A program made the translations under genes and the position numbers. Below, one piece after another: positions 1 to 12,000 of a stretch of 64,000 nucleotides of DNA; position 1 is the first letter of the stretch; each line of letters opens with the position of its first letter. The stretch is from Drosophila miranda (taxonomy: Eukaryota; Arthropoda; Insecta; Diptera; Drosophilidae), in NCBI RefSeq assembly GCF_003369915.1, contig NC_046675.1, positions 23,250,001 through 23,314,000 on the forward strand. Reading direction: 5' to 3'. The notes beneath the pieces were generated by a model that did not search any database, had not been told where the DNA came from, and worked only from the letters and a program-made list of their open reading frames with translations.

Positions 1-3000
1 ACACACACATTATATTGAAAAACATTTGAAGTAATTTTGTGTTTAATAAAAAACAAACAAACGAAAAAAAAAGAACGAAACCGAAACTTTGCCAATGATT
101 CGAGCAAACCATTTGTGTTTTCTTATGATTTGATTTTGATTCGATTGTACATATTTGATCCACATACAATATATGTATCTTTAGCTATAGACTATAGACT
201 ATAGATATTATTTGACTCTCTTGTATCTGTTGTATCTGTTTGCTGTGCTCTGCTCTCTATGTCTCCCCCTCTTCTGTCTCTGCTCCTCTCTCTCACCCAT
301 GTGTAGATGTTGAAACATCCAGTACAAAAAGAAAAGATATTGTGGATCGTATCTGTATCCCTGTCCTTGTAGTTTAATGCCTGGAGGAGGGGTGAGTATT
401 GTTGTATGTATTTATCATTTCGTATACCAAAGATATTGAATTTTAACCGAAACTCAACTCATTTCACATACTGCTGGACGGATTCGAGACTCCCATATCC
501 ACAGGCAGCTACTAATTTATTTATTTATTTATTTATTGTTTAACGCTTAAGACTCTAACGCATTCCACACGTGCTATGGTGCCATTATTTACTTATCAAT
601 AATAATAATTAATATCATGTTTTTTGTATACACCCCTCGTCTGTCAGATCTCGATCTCAGAACTACCATTGCTTTTAGCCAAAGATTGAGATTGTCCTGC
701 CGATCCAACGAAATTATGCAAAAAAAAATACAATTCCTTTTTTTTAAAAAACACACACACACACCATGACTACATATGTATGTTCTATTGACATATATTT
801 TATATAAAACAAAACCAAATAAAATTATATTTATATTGATTATTTGATTAATGCATTTTCGATTTATTTCAATTAGCTGATAAAACGCAAGAAGTCAAAA
901 AATGCTCTCATAGTTGTAATATTTTGAAGAATACTCTCTCGTACTTAGTATCATTTCGTATACCTTTCGTATTTCGTATGCTTCAAACATTCATTCAGCA
1001 TTTAGCAGTGGGACCGGAGAGTCGTCTGTCGCCCAATTCTTAGTTCTTTGTACTCGTAAACCGTTCGTTAACAGTCTGAATTCGACATAAGCAACAAAAA
1101 ATATCAACATCCAATACCAATACTACTATATCCAATGAAATGTTTTTTTTCTGTTCTATACTCGTACCGTACCGAAAATATATACCCAAAGTAGTAGCTT
1201 GCTCATTTTGATAATGTAGTAACAGATCGAACATATGTACTTATTATAGCGCTCTCTCTTTCTCTCTATGAATATATACATATACATATTCTATATATAT
1301 TTTTTGATAACCAAACAAAACTCAAATAGAATCGGTAATTTTTTGCTATGTTTTCGTGTCTCGTGTAGCGTCGTCTCAAGAGTTTCCTAAATTCAGTGCA
1401 AAAAAATAAAATAGTTGACTTATCATTCATTATTCATTGGGCCAAGAACAACAACTTTCTGTAATATAGACCCACATTACACAGCTCGAATTGGAGTTTT
1501 TTGGTTACTTTTTTTTTAATTGTAGGTGTACTACCACACACATACAACATAGTTAGATATACATACATACCTACATATATGTATATATATATCATATATA
1601 TATACATATATACTACACAATACATATATATGGAACAAACCGCATGATGAAACATGTTTAGTAGTCAATTGAGTAACACCTTTTAAACTATATACTCTCG
1701 TATACAACTACAACAGCAGCAATCTCCAAGAGTATGCAGAGACATGGCCATCAAGAACACCCCCATACATAGTACATTGCATTGCATTGCATACTATCAT
1801 CTCTCACAGTTGTAGTGTCGCAAAAGAACCGAAGGAAGTCCCCGCATTTAGCAAGGCATTAGCATTTACCTACTCGTGCATACTTACATATGTACATCAA
1901 CATACTCGTACTCACACATACATCATATGACAATAAGATCAACTGTGTTTCAGCATTCAAGTGTCAGTATTCGAAAACCAAATTACCTAACAAAACTGAG
2001 CAAAGTACTTATAATTATACTACATATACATATACTACGGTATAATCGATAAGGAATGAGGATTCCATGGATTCCCTGGAGATTGAGATGGGACAACAGT
2101 TTTTAGCAATTTGTATAGTCGGGTTAGATAGTGTTGAAATGTTCTCTCGATCAACTCAAGTGGCGACAAACTTTATAGATATTTACATGCATATAGTATA
2201 TACAGATTAAAGATACGGATACATATACATATATATCGTATACACATACAGGCGATGATATTTAGAAAGACCGTGATATATTCAATTAGTAAAACCAAAA
2301 ACCAACAAAATTATATATTATATGTACATATATATATCTCAATTGTATTATTGAGGCGTCGTCTCTCAAAATGTGTCAAATTGCATACTAAGAGTAGAAT
2401 TTTTGGTATACGTATACTCGTAATCGTACACACAAAAAGAAAACATTTCATCAAATAGAATCAAAATTGTTGTGAAGGCTACAAATATATATCCACGCAT
2501 ATCACTTGGATTGGATGGTGTCGTCGAACGAAAGAGTTTTCAAATTAGTATACCCATAAACCGAAACCGAAACCCAAAACTTTGTTAACTTGTGCGTGAG
2601 GAGGAGAAGGAGATCTCTCCAGTCTAGTCACAGGAAACGAGTTTTCTTTTTGTGGATATGGTTTTTAGATTAACACATAATGGAAGTCGTCGTGTCGATT
2701 TGAGTGACCAATGAGGACCAAATTTTTAGCGAAATTCCAAAAATCAGGTTATTAGATCCTAAACAAAACGAAACTGATATCGAAATCGAAATAGTTTAAC
2801 TACTTAGTATCTTTTAAGTTGACAACTTGGCATTTTTTGGCTTCTTGTTTATTGTTTTGGCATTGTTATAGTTTCTTTATGAACCAAGCGCTATAAAAAA
2901 CACCAACACCGAACACCCAAGACCCAAAAACACACAACACACACTCTCAACAAGCTAGTCAATTGATGTGCATAGACACAGAACTAACACTCCACAACTG

Positions 3001-4572
3001 TAACTGCAGAAAATGGTAAGTATATTGAAAAAGTGGAAAATCAACAATAAACATTTAAGAAAAAACGTATAAAACTAAAACGAACGTACACAATAAATAC
3101 TTAAAGCAATTATTTGCCTGGCCTACACCGGGAAAATATAAAAACCAAAAACACTTACATATAACACATTCAAAATGCTCTGAAATAAAGTTTAATTTAT
3201 TGAGAATTAGTTGTTAAGCTTGAACCTATGTCTAAGTGAACGTGTTAAATAATTTCGAAGCAATGCAGACAAGTGTATTCAAGGGCTTTGAACCACAAGC
3301 TACTTATATATTTATCAATTGCTAAAATTATATATAAATACTTGATATATTCTAATGATTAAGATGGCAGTGAAAGGCGGCTATTTATGCTCATTTCAGA
3401 TGCTTAACGAAATGCTAAGATCAAAGACAAAACAAGAGTCGTTTAAGTGTTAAGCGAAAAACAAAACAAATTCAAATATACCAAAACTAAAAGGAAAAAA
3501 AAATATATATTTAAACGAGAAACATGTTTTCTTATACATAAAGCAAGGAAGCAGATGATGATTACTTTTACCAGCTCGTAACATATCAATTATACTGAGC
3601 TATATTTTGAAAAGAAAAGCAAGTCGAAACGATCGAATTCAACACCCAGTTCAATTTTTATGCATTCATACAACAGAGGATTTCCTTTATAAATAAAAAA
3701 CTAAATATACATATAGTGTGTATAAAAAGAATATAAAACCAGAGGTGAGTAAAACCACAAACGAAATTCTTTTTAGCAGAAAGTTTTTCCAGCGAAGCCT
3801 TGCTAAGAACTTTCCTAAAGAACAAAATAAAAATAAAAAAAACACACAACTTAGACTCGTCTTCCAGCAACTAATCGAAATGACAAAAGTTCTTAAACCA
3901 AGAGTACTAACATGGAGAAAACATTGAGTAAATTTTCGGGTATACCAATTGAGTTAAATTGAGATTTGGTTTGTCTAGCACCCAGTATTATTTCATTGGG
4001 GAAAAGAGAGCTCAGCTTTTGGCGAAACTTCTTCTTAAACGTAATCGATCAGTACAATTTTAGCAACGAGGAATTTTAAACGAAAGAAAAAACTACTAAA
4101 AATGAGATGTTATGGATTTTTGGCTTTCATTTTCCCCCCATATGGTTTAGACCGAATAAAAATCAAAGATGAAAAGAAAACACTCTTCTGAACAAAACTG
4201 TTGTAAATTTGTTTCTCCCCAGAAGTGAGGAAAAAAGTTGAGGTACGAGAAAACCAAACTATGTAAACGATAAGCAAGTGCATTATATTGAACGATTTGG
4301 TAAAAACATTCGAAGGTTTTAGCCATAAGTTTTCACATATACATACATATATGAGATATATCTTTTAGGCCATAAGCAAAACCAGTATGGAACCCGAACC
4401 CCCGTTGAATTGAGTTTAGTTTTGGGCTCTATCTGGCTATCAGTAGATTGGCAGACAGATTTGAATGTAATATTTGCAGCCAACATATATACATTGTACG
4501 GATATATATGGGATGGTTATCCTTTGTTTAGCCTGTAATGAGAAACGGATATATTATATATATACAACACCC

Positions 4573-4634
4573 TGTAACTGTAACTTGAAACTTGTAACTG
4601 TAACTCGTAACTTGTAACTGTAACTGTAACGCTG
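4573..4634. repeat. short tandem array of GTAACT-type units
   Basis: The hexamer TGTAAC and its variants (CGTAAC, TGAAAC) recur about ten times in roughly 60 bases. It is a simple degenerate microsatellite inside the AT-rich block, with no sign of function. Confidence 0.6.
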
Positions 4635-5332
4635 TCGCTCTATTTCTCGCTCTATACTTGTAGCGATGTTTAGACACTCATATAAACAGACACCATATTA
4701 ATTCTTTCTATATATATACAAAGGACATGTAAACGGTATTTACTCTCTTTTTAGCCTAAAACCTTGAACCCAAAAAAGAGCCCGACAAAACCCAAGAAAA
4801 ATCAAAATGAAACCAATTGCTGATACAAAAACAAAAGACAAAAATATAATGCTAACCTGTCTAATTTTTCAATTGAAGAACTTCTTGGCTTACAAAACCC
4901 CTTTTTGATTGAATTGAATTGAAATGAATAAATGAAATGTGAAAGAAATCTTTACAAATAAAATCTTGGCATTTTATTTCTCAAATTCAAAGCATTACCA
5001 AATGAATGACTAACAAACATATATCCTTGTAATTTCCTTGTAATTGATCGTACCGTACCGGGTAGTAGTTTGCACGCAATTATTTTTGCTGTACAATGCA
5101 CTTAACAGCCTAAAAACCAAACAAAAGGTGTCTATTTAACGTACTGTAATGTTAATATTTAGCATTAAGACTAGCTCTAATTCATATATATATATATATC
5201 TATGTATATGGTACTCAATTAGTCGATAGTTGAATTAGAAACCACCGTCATATTAGACTTTGTAAAATGTACTTTGTATAACGTATGTACTCTCCGTTTC
5301 GTACTTCGTACCACGTAACCGTAATATCGTTC

Positions 5333-5372
5333 AAGTAAAAGTAAAAGTAAAAGTAACCGTAAAAGTAACATT
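5333..5372. repeat. AAAAGT-type hexamer microsatellite
   Basis: Six or so near-identical AAGTAA/AAAGTA hexamers stand in a row, with a CCGTAA interruption. It is a simple sequence repeat. Confidence 0.6.
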
Positions 5373-7200
5373 AAACGATTGCCATCGATTACGATTTGCA
5401 AAGACATATACATAAGTACATCATTTGCAGTAGCCACAGATATTTTTATTTGACCCTTGAAATATCCGGTACTCGATAGACCATTTGAAATAATTAATTT
5501 GTTTACCTGTCCGTTTCACTAGAAGAATCTAAAAAAGAATTTTAAATCTTAGATGGGAGCTCCGATCATATTATCCCATTCCTTTTCCAATTCTATCACC
5601 AATCATTGTCCCAAATGAAGGCAAGTCCTAGGCTGTTTCAATCCTTATATCTATCAGTATCGGGTACCTTTTAGTCGGCAGTACACTCGACTATAACAGT
5701 ATACAAGTAATTTACATGCAAAGAGTACTTGCTTTTGGTAGCATCTGATCGATTCTTATTTTGTTATTACTTTGTATATTATATTCTTTCTATTGTATGA
5801 TAATTATTATGCTTTTAGCGCAGTACTTTCGGCATTTTTATTTAGATCATTCTAATTTGTACATACTATATACAATTTGCTCTCCCACTTTCTATTTCAA
5901 ATTATTATACTATTAACTGTTGCGTTATCTAAGGAATAAATACATACATGCATACATAAAAGGCAAAAGCATGATCCGATGGCAAAAAAAACAAAAGGAA
6001 AAAACTCTATATAAGAAAATACATATGCGGACAATACCCTTTTTTTGTGTGAACTCAAATTTTATTAGAGCCAAAGGTAAATCATGTGGAATCAGCAACA
6101 ATTAACAGTCAGATACAGATAGTACTCGTACATACATTACATAGAAGATGGAGGGGACAAACAACGTATAAGCAATATATATACACATACATATATAACT
6201 TTGATACCGATGTGTTGTTGTTGAGGCAAACTCAAGAAATACATATGCATATACATATACATACATATATATATATTTGTATTTTAAAGAAACATATGAA
6301 ACGTATGCATGATCTTGAAAACTATGTATATTACGATGCAAGAAGCCAACATTAGACCCTAAGCGCAGTGTTGAAAGATGAACCAATTTAATGCTAAACC
6401 GTATACATACTATACAGAATTATATATGCTATATACGACAAATATACGAATATATGTATTGTATAGTTGGGTGTCTGAACTCAAGAGAAAACCTACTCTA
6501 CATGTGCGGAAAACTTAGCATTGAATTGTAGTTTTATGTTGCCAGTGTTTGTGCTAAAGTTGTACTAAAGAAATACCAAAATTTATATTATGTATACCGC
6601 AAAACGAATATGTTACGCAACGTGGGAGATTTCTCGGAGAGAGGTCTTCGAAACGATTTGAAATGCTGTTTCCTTAGCTTCTTATGCAGTATAATTACAG
6701 CTATATTATTATTATCAAGTACGGATTAAACAATTATATAAAGTATTCATAGATATATCTAGTATATTAGATCGTAGCACATACACACACATACACAACA
6801 CTCATTCACACAGATACAAACAGACATCCGTTGGCAATGTGTAAACTTAAATTTGCGTATAAATTTGCTGTTTGACCCACAGAATCCACACGAAACTCGA
6901 AACTAAACTCATCTTAAATGTCGCAGCGTAATAATATAATGAATTATAGTATACATATATATATATATATATCGTATATACATATATACCACAATAAATG
7001 TTTCACATAAAATATTTTGGTCTGTAGTTTCAAACCATTTTCTTTCGTGCATTTTCCACACTCTCTCACATCCAGTTTTTTGTTTGTATTTACAAGTCTT
7101 ACGCGTAGTTAGTTTGGTACATTAGATCTTTAGTTAAAACACCTACTATACACACACACACACCCACAAATTAGTAGGACCATTTACTTTGAGCACTCAT

Positions 7201-7691
7201 TTACCTATGGAATCTTTCTTTAGAACTATACCATCTATACTCGTATATAAACATAATATCTAGAACAGCTCTAAGCGTCTGTTAGAGGCACGTTATTTTG
7301 GCGTAGACACGTATACCATAGAAACAACCTATATCATACACTTTTATACATCGATTTTCGCTTGGGAATACTAAAACTTGACCTTCACTTACCCCCCAAT
7401 GATGCGCGAGGGCCTCCTTTGAGAATACAATGCTTGGCTTTGTGAAAAACGGTTGCAGATTCTCTGCAACAGAAGAACATGAGAACAACATACCATAAGG
7501 TCTGTAGGTGGTGCTTACTTCTCTCCATTAGAGTGCGGTTTACTTGGACGTTTAGTATCTAAATATCACAGAAAGTAAGTGGGCTTATAAATGGGAGTTG
7601 CTGTCAGCATCAGGTTGGACCTCACCTTTATTGTGGGAACTGATAGCAGACGATGTCTCTTAATCGTCACAGTCCAAATACGATGCGCCAT
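7201..7691 (-). CDS. tentative four-exon small gene of unknown function
   Basis: I do not recognise this protein. On the minus strand an ATG at 7691 opens a frame that can be followed through exons 7691-7626, 7558-7519, 7463-7393 and 7278-7201 (TAA), for about 84 residues. The first three junctions have GTGAGG, GTAAGC and GTAAGT donors, AG acceptors, matching phase and introns of 67, 55 and about 114 nt, which is normal size for Drosophila. The first 59 codons (start MAHRIWTV, end HHWG) are the better supported; the last exon is less certain. A possible 5' UTR exon with a GTAAGC donor ends near 7855. The gene lies just past the 3' end of Npl4. It could be a young gene, a pseudogene or chance, and transcript data would decide. 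Confidence 0.33.
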
Positions 7692-7950
7692 TTGTTAAAT
7701 TTAAACTAAATTTCAATCACGGGTAATTTCAAATATCTTTTTGCTTTGCTGGATATCGTGCGAGAATTTTAATGAGAAAAAATCTAAATTTTCTCTTGTG
7801 TAGCCAAAATATATATATGCTAAGGTAATAAACAAAAATGTTGAACACGAGAAGCTTACTTCTATACTAATTTCCGAGCTATGCCACTTTTGACATTCTG
7901 GGCACAAACTATGCCGAAAGGTTCCTATACACAAATGATCTGTGTGATTT

Positions 7951-8830
7951 TATTTCGTTAGGTGTTGGGAGATCTAGGATCCCCGATGGCTGTAGTCCCC
8001 ACAAAATAAAAAATCAATATTTTTCTGTTTCTTGTTCCTTTATTTAAAATCTGTCTGCGTATTGGACAATCATTTAATTACGTGTATTAGTACCTTAACA
8101 CTGTAGAACTTATAATTAAACGGCATAAGCGGTGTAGTGGGTAGGGTCGGGTGGTGGTGGGGTAATATCCAGAAAAACATTTGGAACACTTCAATAATTC
8201 ACGGAAAAAATACCTCCTGCAGACACTTTTTCTTTCAGAGGTAAATAGAACTGAACCTAGAAAGTTGTCAGCGGCATAATGATTAGGGGGAGTATAATCA
8301 GCTGGATCTGATCAGCTTTTCCATTTCCGTTGACTGAAAATATTTCTTGGGAGATTCACCAAACTCCACAGATGTCCGAGACTAAAAATCAATGTAAGCC
8401 TTGGAAAAAAAATCTATAAATTTTTTTTTGGAAATATGTACAAAACTCGTTGAATATTGGAATGGTTCGGACCCGCTTTTAAGCTTTAACAAAACTTTAA
8501 CATTATTAAAAGATCTAACTGGAAAAAGGTTCAATAAAGGTATCACAACTATTGAAGAAACCAAATTTAAAATTTTAATTTAATTTTCATTAAACGCTTT
8601 TTCTGCTTTTGGAAACTAAAGATGACTGGCGCTGGACAACTGGCGCTGAATAAAATGATTGAATAAACTACAAAATATATAAAAGCTTGTGTGTTCTTCT
8701 TTTCATGGATACAAATGGGGGATTTGGGTTGTGGAGAAGCAAATAATAAACACTAAACGTCTGCTCAACAATTTAAATTTATTCAAAAATAAATTAATTA
8801 TTTTCCATCCATCGTTATTTTTTTTTTGTT
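7951..8830. other. intergenic stretch between the small minus-strand gene and the Npl4 3' end
   Basis: This holds no recognised gene. A 60-codon open frame on the plus strand (8401-8583, no ATG at its start) has protein-like composition around LLSFNKTLTLLKDLTGKRF, but stops flank it closely and I cannot assign it. The rest is AT-rich spacer. Confidence 0.4.
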
Positions 8831-9043
8831 TTATTTTATAAAATTCTTACACGACGTTTACATATATATAGAGAATGGGCGACATATCCACGAGCAGCTG
8901 TTGTGTCTTGTGTGTGGGTGGATCGGCCTTTCAACTGCGGCTACAAATAGGTATGATTGAATCTTTAGTTTGTTTTACACCAGAATTTAGAATTGTTCAT
9001 CCAGGATGCCGTTGGAAAGTTATTGGGTCGGGGGAGCGGATCT
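8830..9043 (-). other. Npl4: Npl4 3' UTR with poly(A) signal
   Basis: An AATAAA hexamer on the minus strand at 8830-8835 lies about 210 nt beyond the Npl4 stop codon, a usual distance for a fly 3' UTR. No other gene intervenes. Confidence 0.55.
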
Positions 9044-12000
9044 TTATCTCGGTAGCGAGCAGATCTCGCAGGATTGCAGGTCGCCGCGATTGATGAATGT
9101 GCAGTGGTTGCACGTCCAGGTGTTATCATCCAGATCCATTGCATCCGCGCCAGCCACACCACCGGCATTGGCCGCTCCAGAACCGCTGGGATAGCTGGTG
9201 GTGCCACTGCAAGTGGGAGGAAAACCAAAATGAGTTGGGGGAATGGTTCACTGGAGAGAGAGGGAAATACTCACCCACTTCCGCCGGAACTGGCCTGGAT
9301 GAGGGACTCGAGCAGCTTCCACACCTCTTCGTCCTTGAAGTCGGCCGCCCGATTGGGGTTCTTGGTACGCACCGCCTCCAGCAGTGAAGACATGTGCTGA
9401 CGCAGCGGTAGCATGTCCATTTTGTACAGATAGACGAGCAAGTGAAAGTCGGAGATGGCCTCGAGGAACTCCTCCTCGCCCCAGGCGGACAGATAGCCGC
9501 TCAGGGCACTAAAGTCCTGCAGATGTCCGTCAATGTATCGGTTCTCGATGGGGAATGCCTGCCGCTTGTCATAGTTTGTGAACGTGTACTGCGGTTTAAC
9601 CGGCGTGGAGGCGGGTACATCCACCAGCAGATATTCCACGGGCAGAGGACGTGCCAGACGCTGAACCTCGTTGCCATATTGATCTTTTTCCTGCATGCGT
9701 ACAAACAAATAAAAGTAAACAAAGCGAGAAAGTGTAAGTACGAGCACATAATTGTAGGGCATAGGTGTTATCAGAGTGATATGAAATGGATGAAATCTAA
9801 GTAAAAATAAAAGTCCCTCTATAGAATATTGATAGCAATTTTTATTAAGAACCGAAGATAATGGCCACATACCTGCTCAGAAAAACGAATTAAAGCAAAA
9901 TGCAACAGACTCATTATTCTGAAACGCACTGTACCGCCAGATACTGGACAGACAGCGTACGTGCCGTTGCAACTAGTTACCTATTAGAGGTGGGGCATGG
10001 GCGATTGCATGTTGCATGTAAAAATATGTACAAAAATCTATTTGAATATTGCCAATTCCCAAGATATATCACCTTTTTGCAAAGATAAATAAATGTTAAA
10101 ACATTACATTTTTTATTCACTGAAATCGGAACTACTTTGGGCAACTTTTTGCTATTTTCAAATGGTCAAATATCCTTCGTGCGTGTTTTTGCTCGCCTTT
10201 CTCCCATCGTTGTTGCCAATAAAAACCACCCACTTGGTAGGATTATTTGCAAGCACATCTTGAAAACGGGGCAAACAAAAAAGAACAACCGATGCAAATA
10301 TGCAGAAAAATAGTATTTTAGCATTGTTGCATGTCCCACTGACCTGACCTACATCTAAAACGGAAAAAACAGAACCGAGGACCTGCTGACGCACTGACGT
10401 CTGCTGTGCTCTCTCCCCCCGCAATTCCGCCCGTGGGCGGGCCACTCCCACCCGCTCTCTCTCTCTTGTGTTCCTCTCTTAAAGCTTCTGCAACCTGTTA
10501 GCTTGGCCGTATTCTCCTTGCAGGGGCTGGCGTGGCGTGGCCTGGTCTGGCCTGGACTTCAAGGCCGTCTGACTGTTTGCTGTGGGTCTTGGCACCAGGC
10601 TAAAAGCGGATGCAAGACATTCAGGGTTAGGGGGTCAAAGTCAGTCAAACAACAGTCCTGTCCGCGTCATAAGACACATTCAAGAGATTAAGCTAGAGCT
10701 TCTGGCTGCAGACTATCCTCCGCGACACACGGTTCCCCAGCAAAGAAAAATGCCATCCGAGTGCACTCCAGATTTCGTCCATAGTTTTCCATTGGACTTT
10801 CTAAAAACCCATTAGCCACACATTTTTTTTTGCCGAGTAATCTATTAGCGATATCCTGCGCCGAAATGTCAAATCTATTAACCATCATCCGGTGCAGGTC
10901 TGATTGAATTAATGGCCAGGAGCCAATGGCCAATGTCACAGCCAACCAGATGGAAATTTCTGTTAAAAAAGGTTTGATGAATTTTCCAGGCTGACGTTTA
11001 GGGTAGGCATCCGCCTACTAACCGTTAGTTGCTTTAATAACGCTGTTCCATGGGAAAACGCAATTATTTCAGTTTAACAAAGAGTGGGCGTGTCGCCGGA
11101 CAGCAGGAGCGACATCAACAGTGACAGCGGGCAACATGCTTGCTTTGATGCAGGAAGAAGAGTCAATAAGTCGTGGCTCCGGTGTCCGCTCTCTCTCTCT
11201 CTGTGTGTGTGTGTGCACGCGCAGTGAGTGGACAGCCAGGGGGCAGTCGAAAGTGAGCAGTGGCAGGCCACGCAAGGTGGATGCAAAGTGCATTCAATTG
11301 GAATTAAATGCCATCCAATAGTTGCACATGGATAAGCAGATTACCGGCCAGCGGTGCCAGTGGACAACCGTCAAGGACAGGATACGAGGAGCTGCAAAAT
11401 CAATCAGAAAAGGCAGCCATGATACCGAAAACGATGCGTTGCGTGCGTCTATAACTCAATCAGAATTCCCTGGGCCACACTAAACTTTTGTTTTACGGAA
11501 ATTTCCTCTTCCCGTTCCCATTTCCGTGTTTAAATTGAGTTGCAAGTTTAGTCTTCCTGTCACGCCTCATTCCTGTTCCTGTTGCTGGTGCTGCCGAGGC
11601 ATGCAAATTGCACTTGGCCACAGGTCGACCCATCATACAAGGGCCAGGACAAGGTACCAACCACCCACTTTACACACACGCATGGTTGCAGGCTTGGGGC
11701 TACCCTTTTGTCAATTGACAAGTTTGTTGAGCCACACGCATAACAATGGACTCCTAACAGACCTGGGGGCACGGCACGACGAATAGCTATGTGTATATCT
11801 CAGATTTACCGGAATTCCCAGCCTAATTCAATCAATGCGGGAAAAACAAAAGGGTCTCCCTCTTTTAAGCTTAGACAGTCACCTTTAGGAATATTATTAT
11901 CTGTACATCGACACTCCTAAACGCTTGATTGAAGAACATAGCCAACTGCAAAATTAATGCCTCCTTCGAAGGAATTGCAAGGCCCTCAACCTAGGCCCTC

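Larger units (their letters stand above)
1..7200. other. AT-rich non-coding stretch, possibly a very long 3' UTR or intergenic DNA
   Basis: No open frame here looks like a protein. The sequence is very AT-rich and full of short dinucleotide runs (TA/CA steps, for example 1560-1630 and 6950-6985), short tetranucleotide runs (TTTA near 510-540) and scattered AATAAA signals such as the one near 6991. This texture is typical of extended 3' UTRs of neural genes in flies, but no coding exon in the window would own such a UTR, so the strand and host gene are unknown. Two small local arrays are listed separately. Confidence 0.5.

Noticed and set aside
2985-3030. Microexon-like CTGCAG-AAAATG-GTAAGT at about 3006-3020
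   Set aside because: A 6-base exon with no partners in frame is more likely chance in AT-rich DNA.
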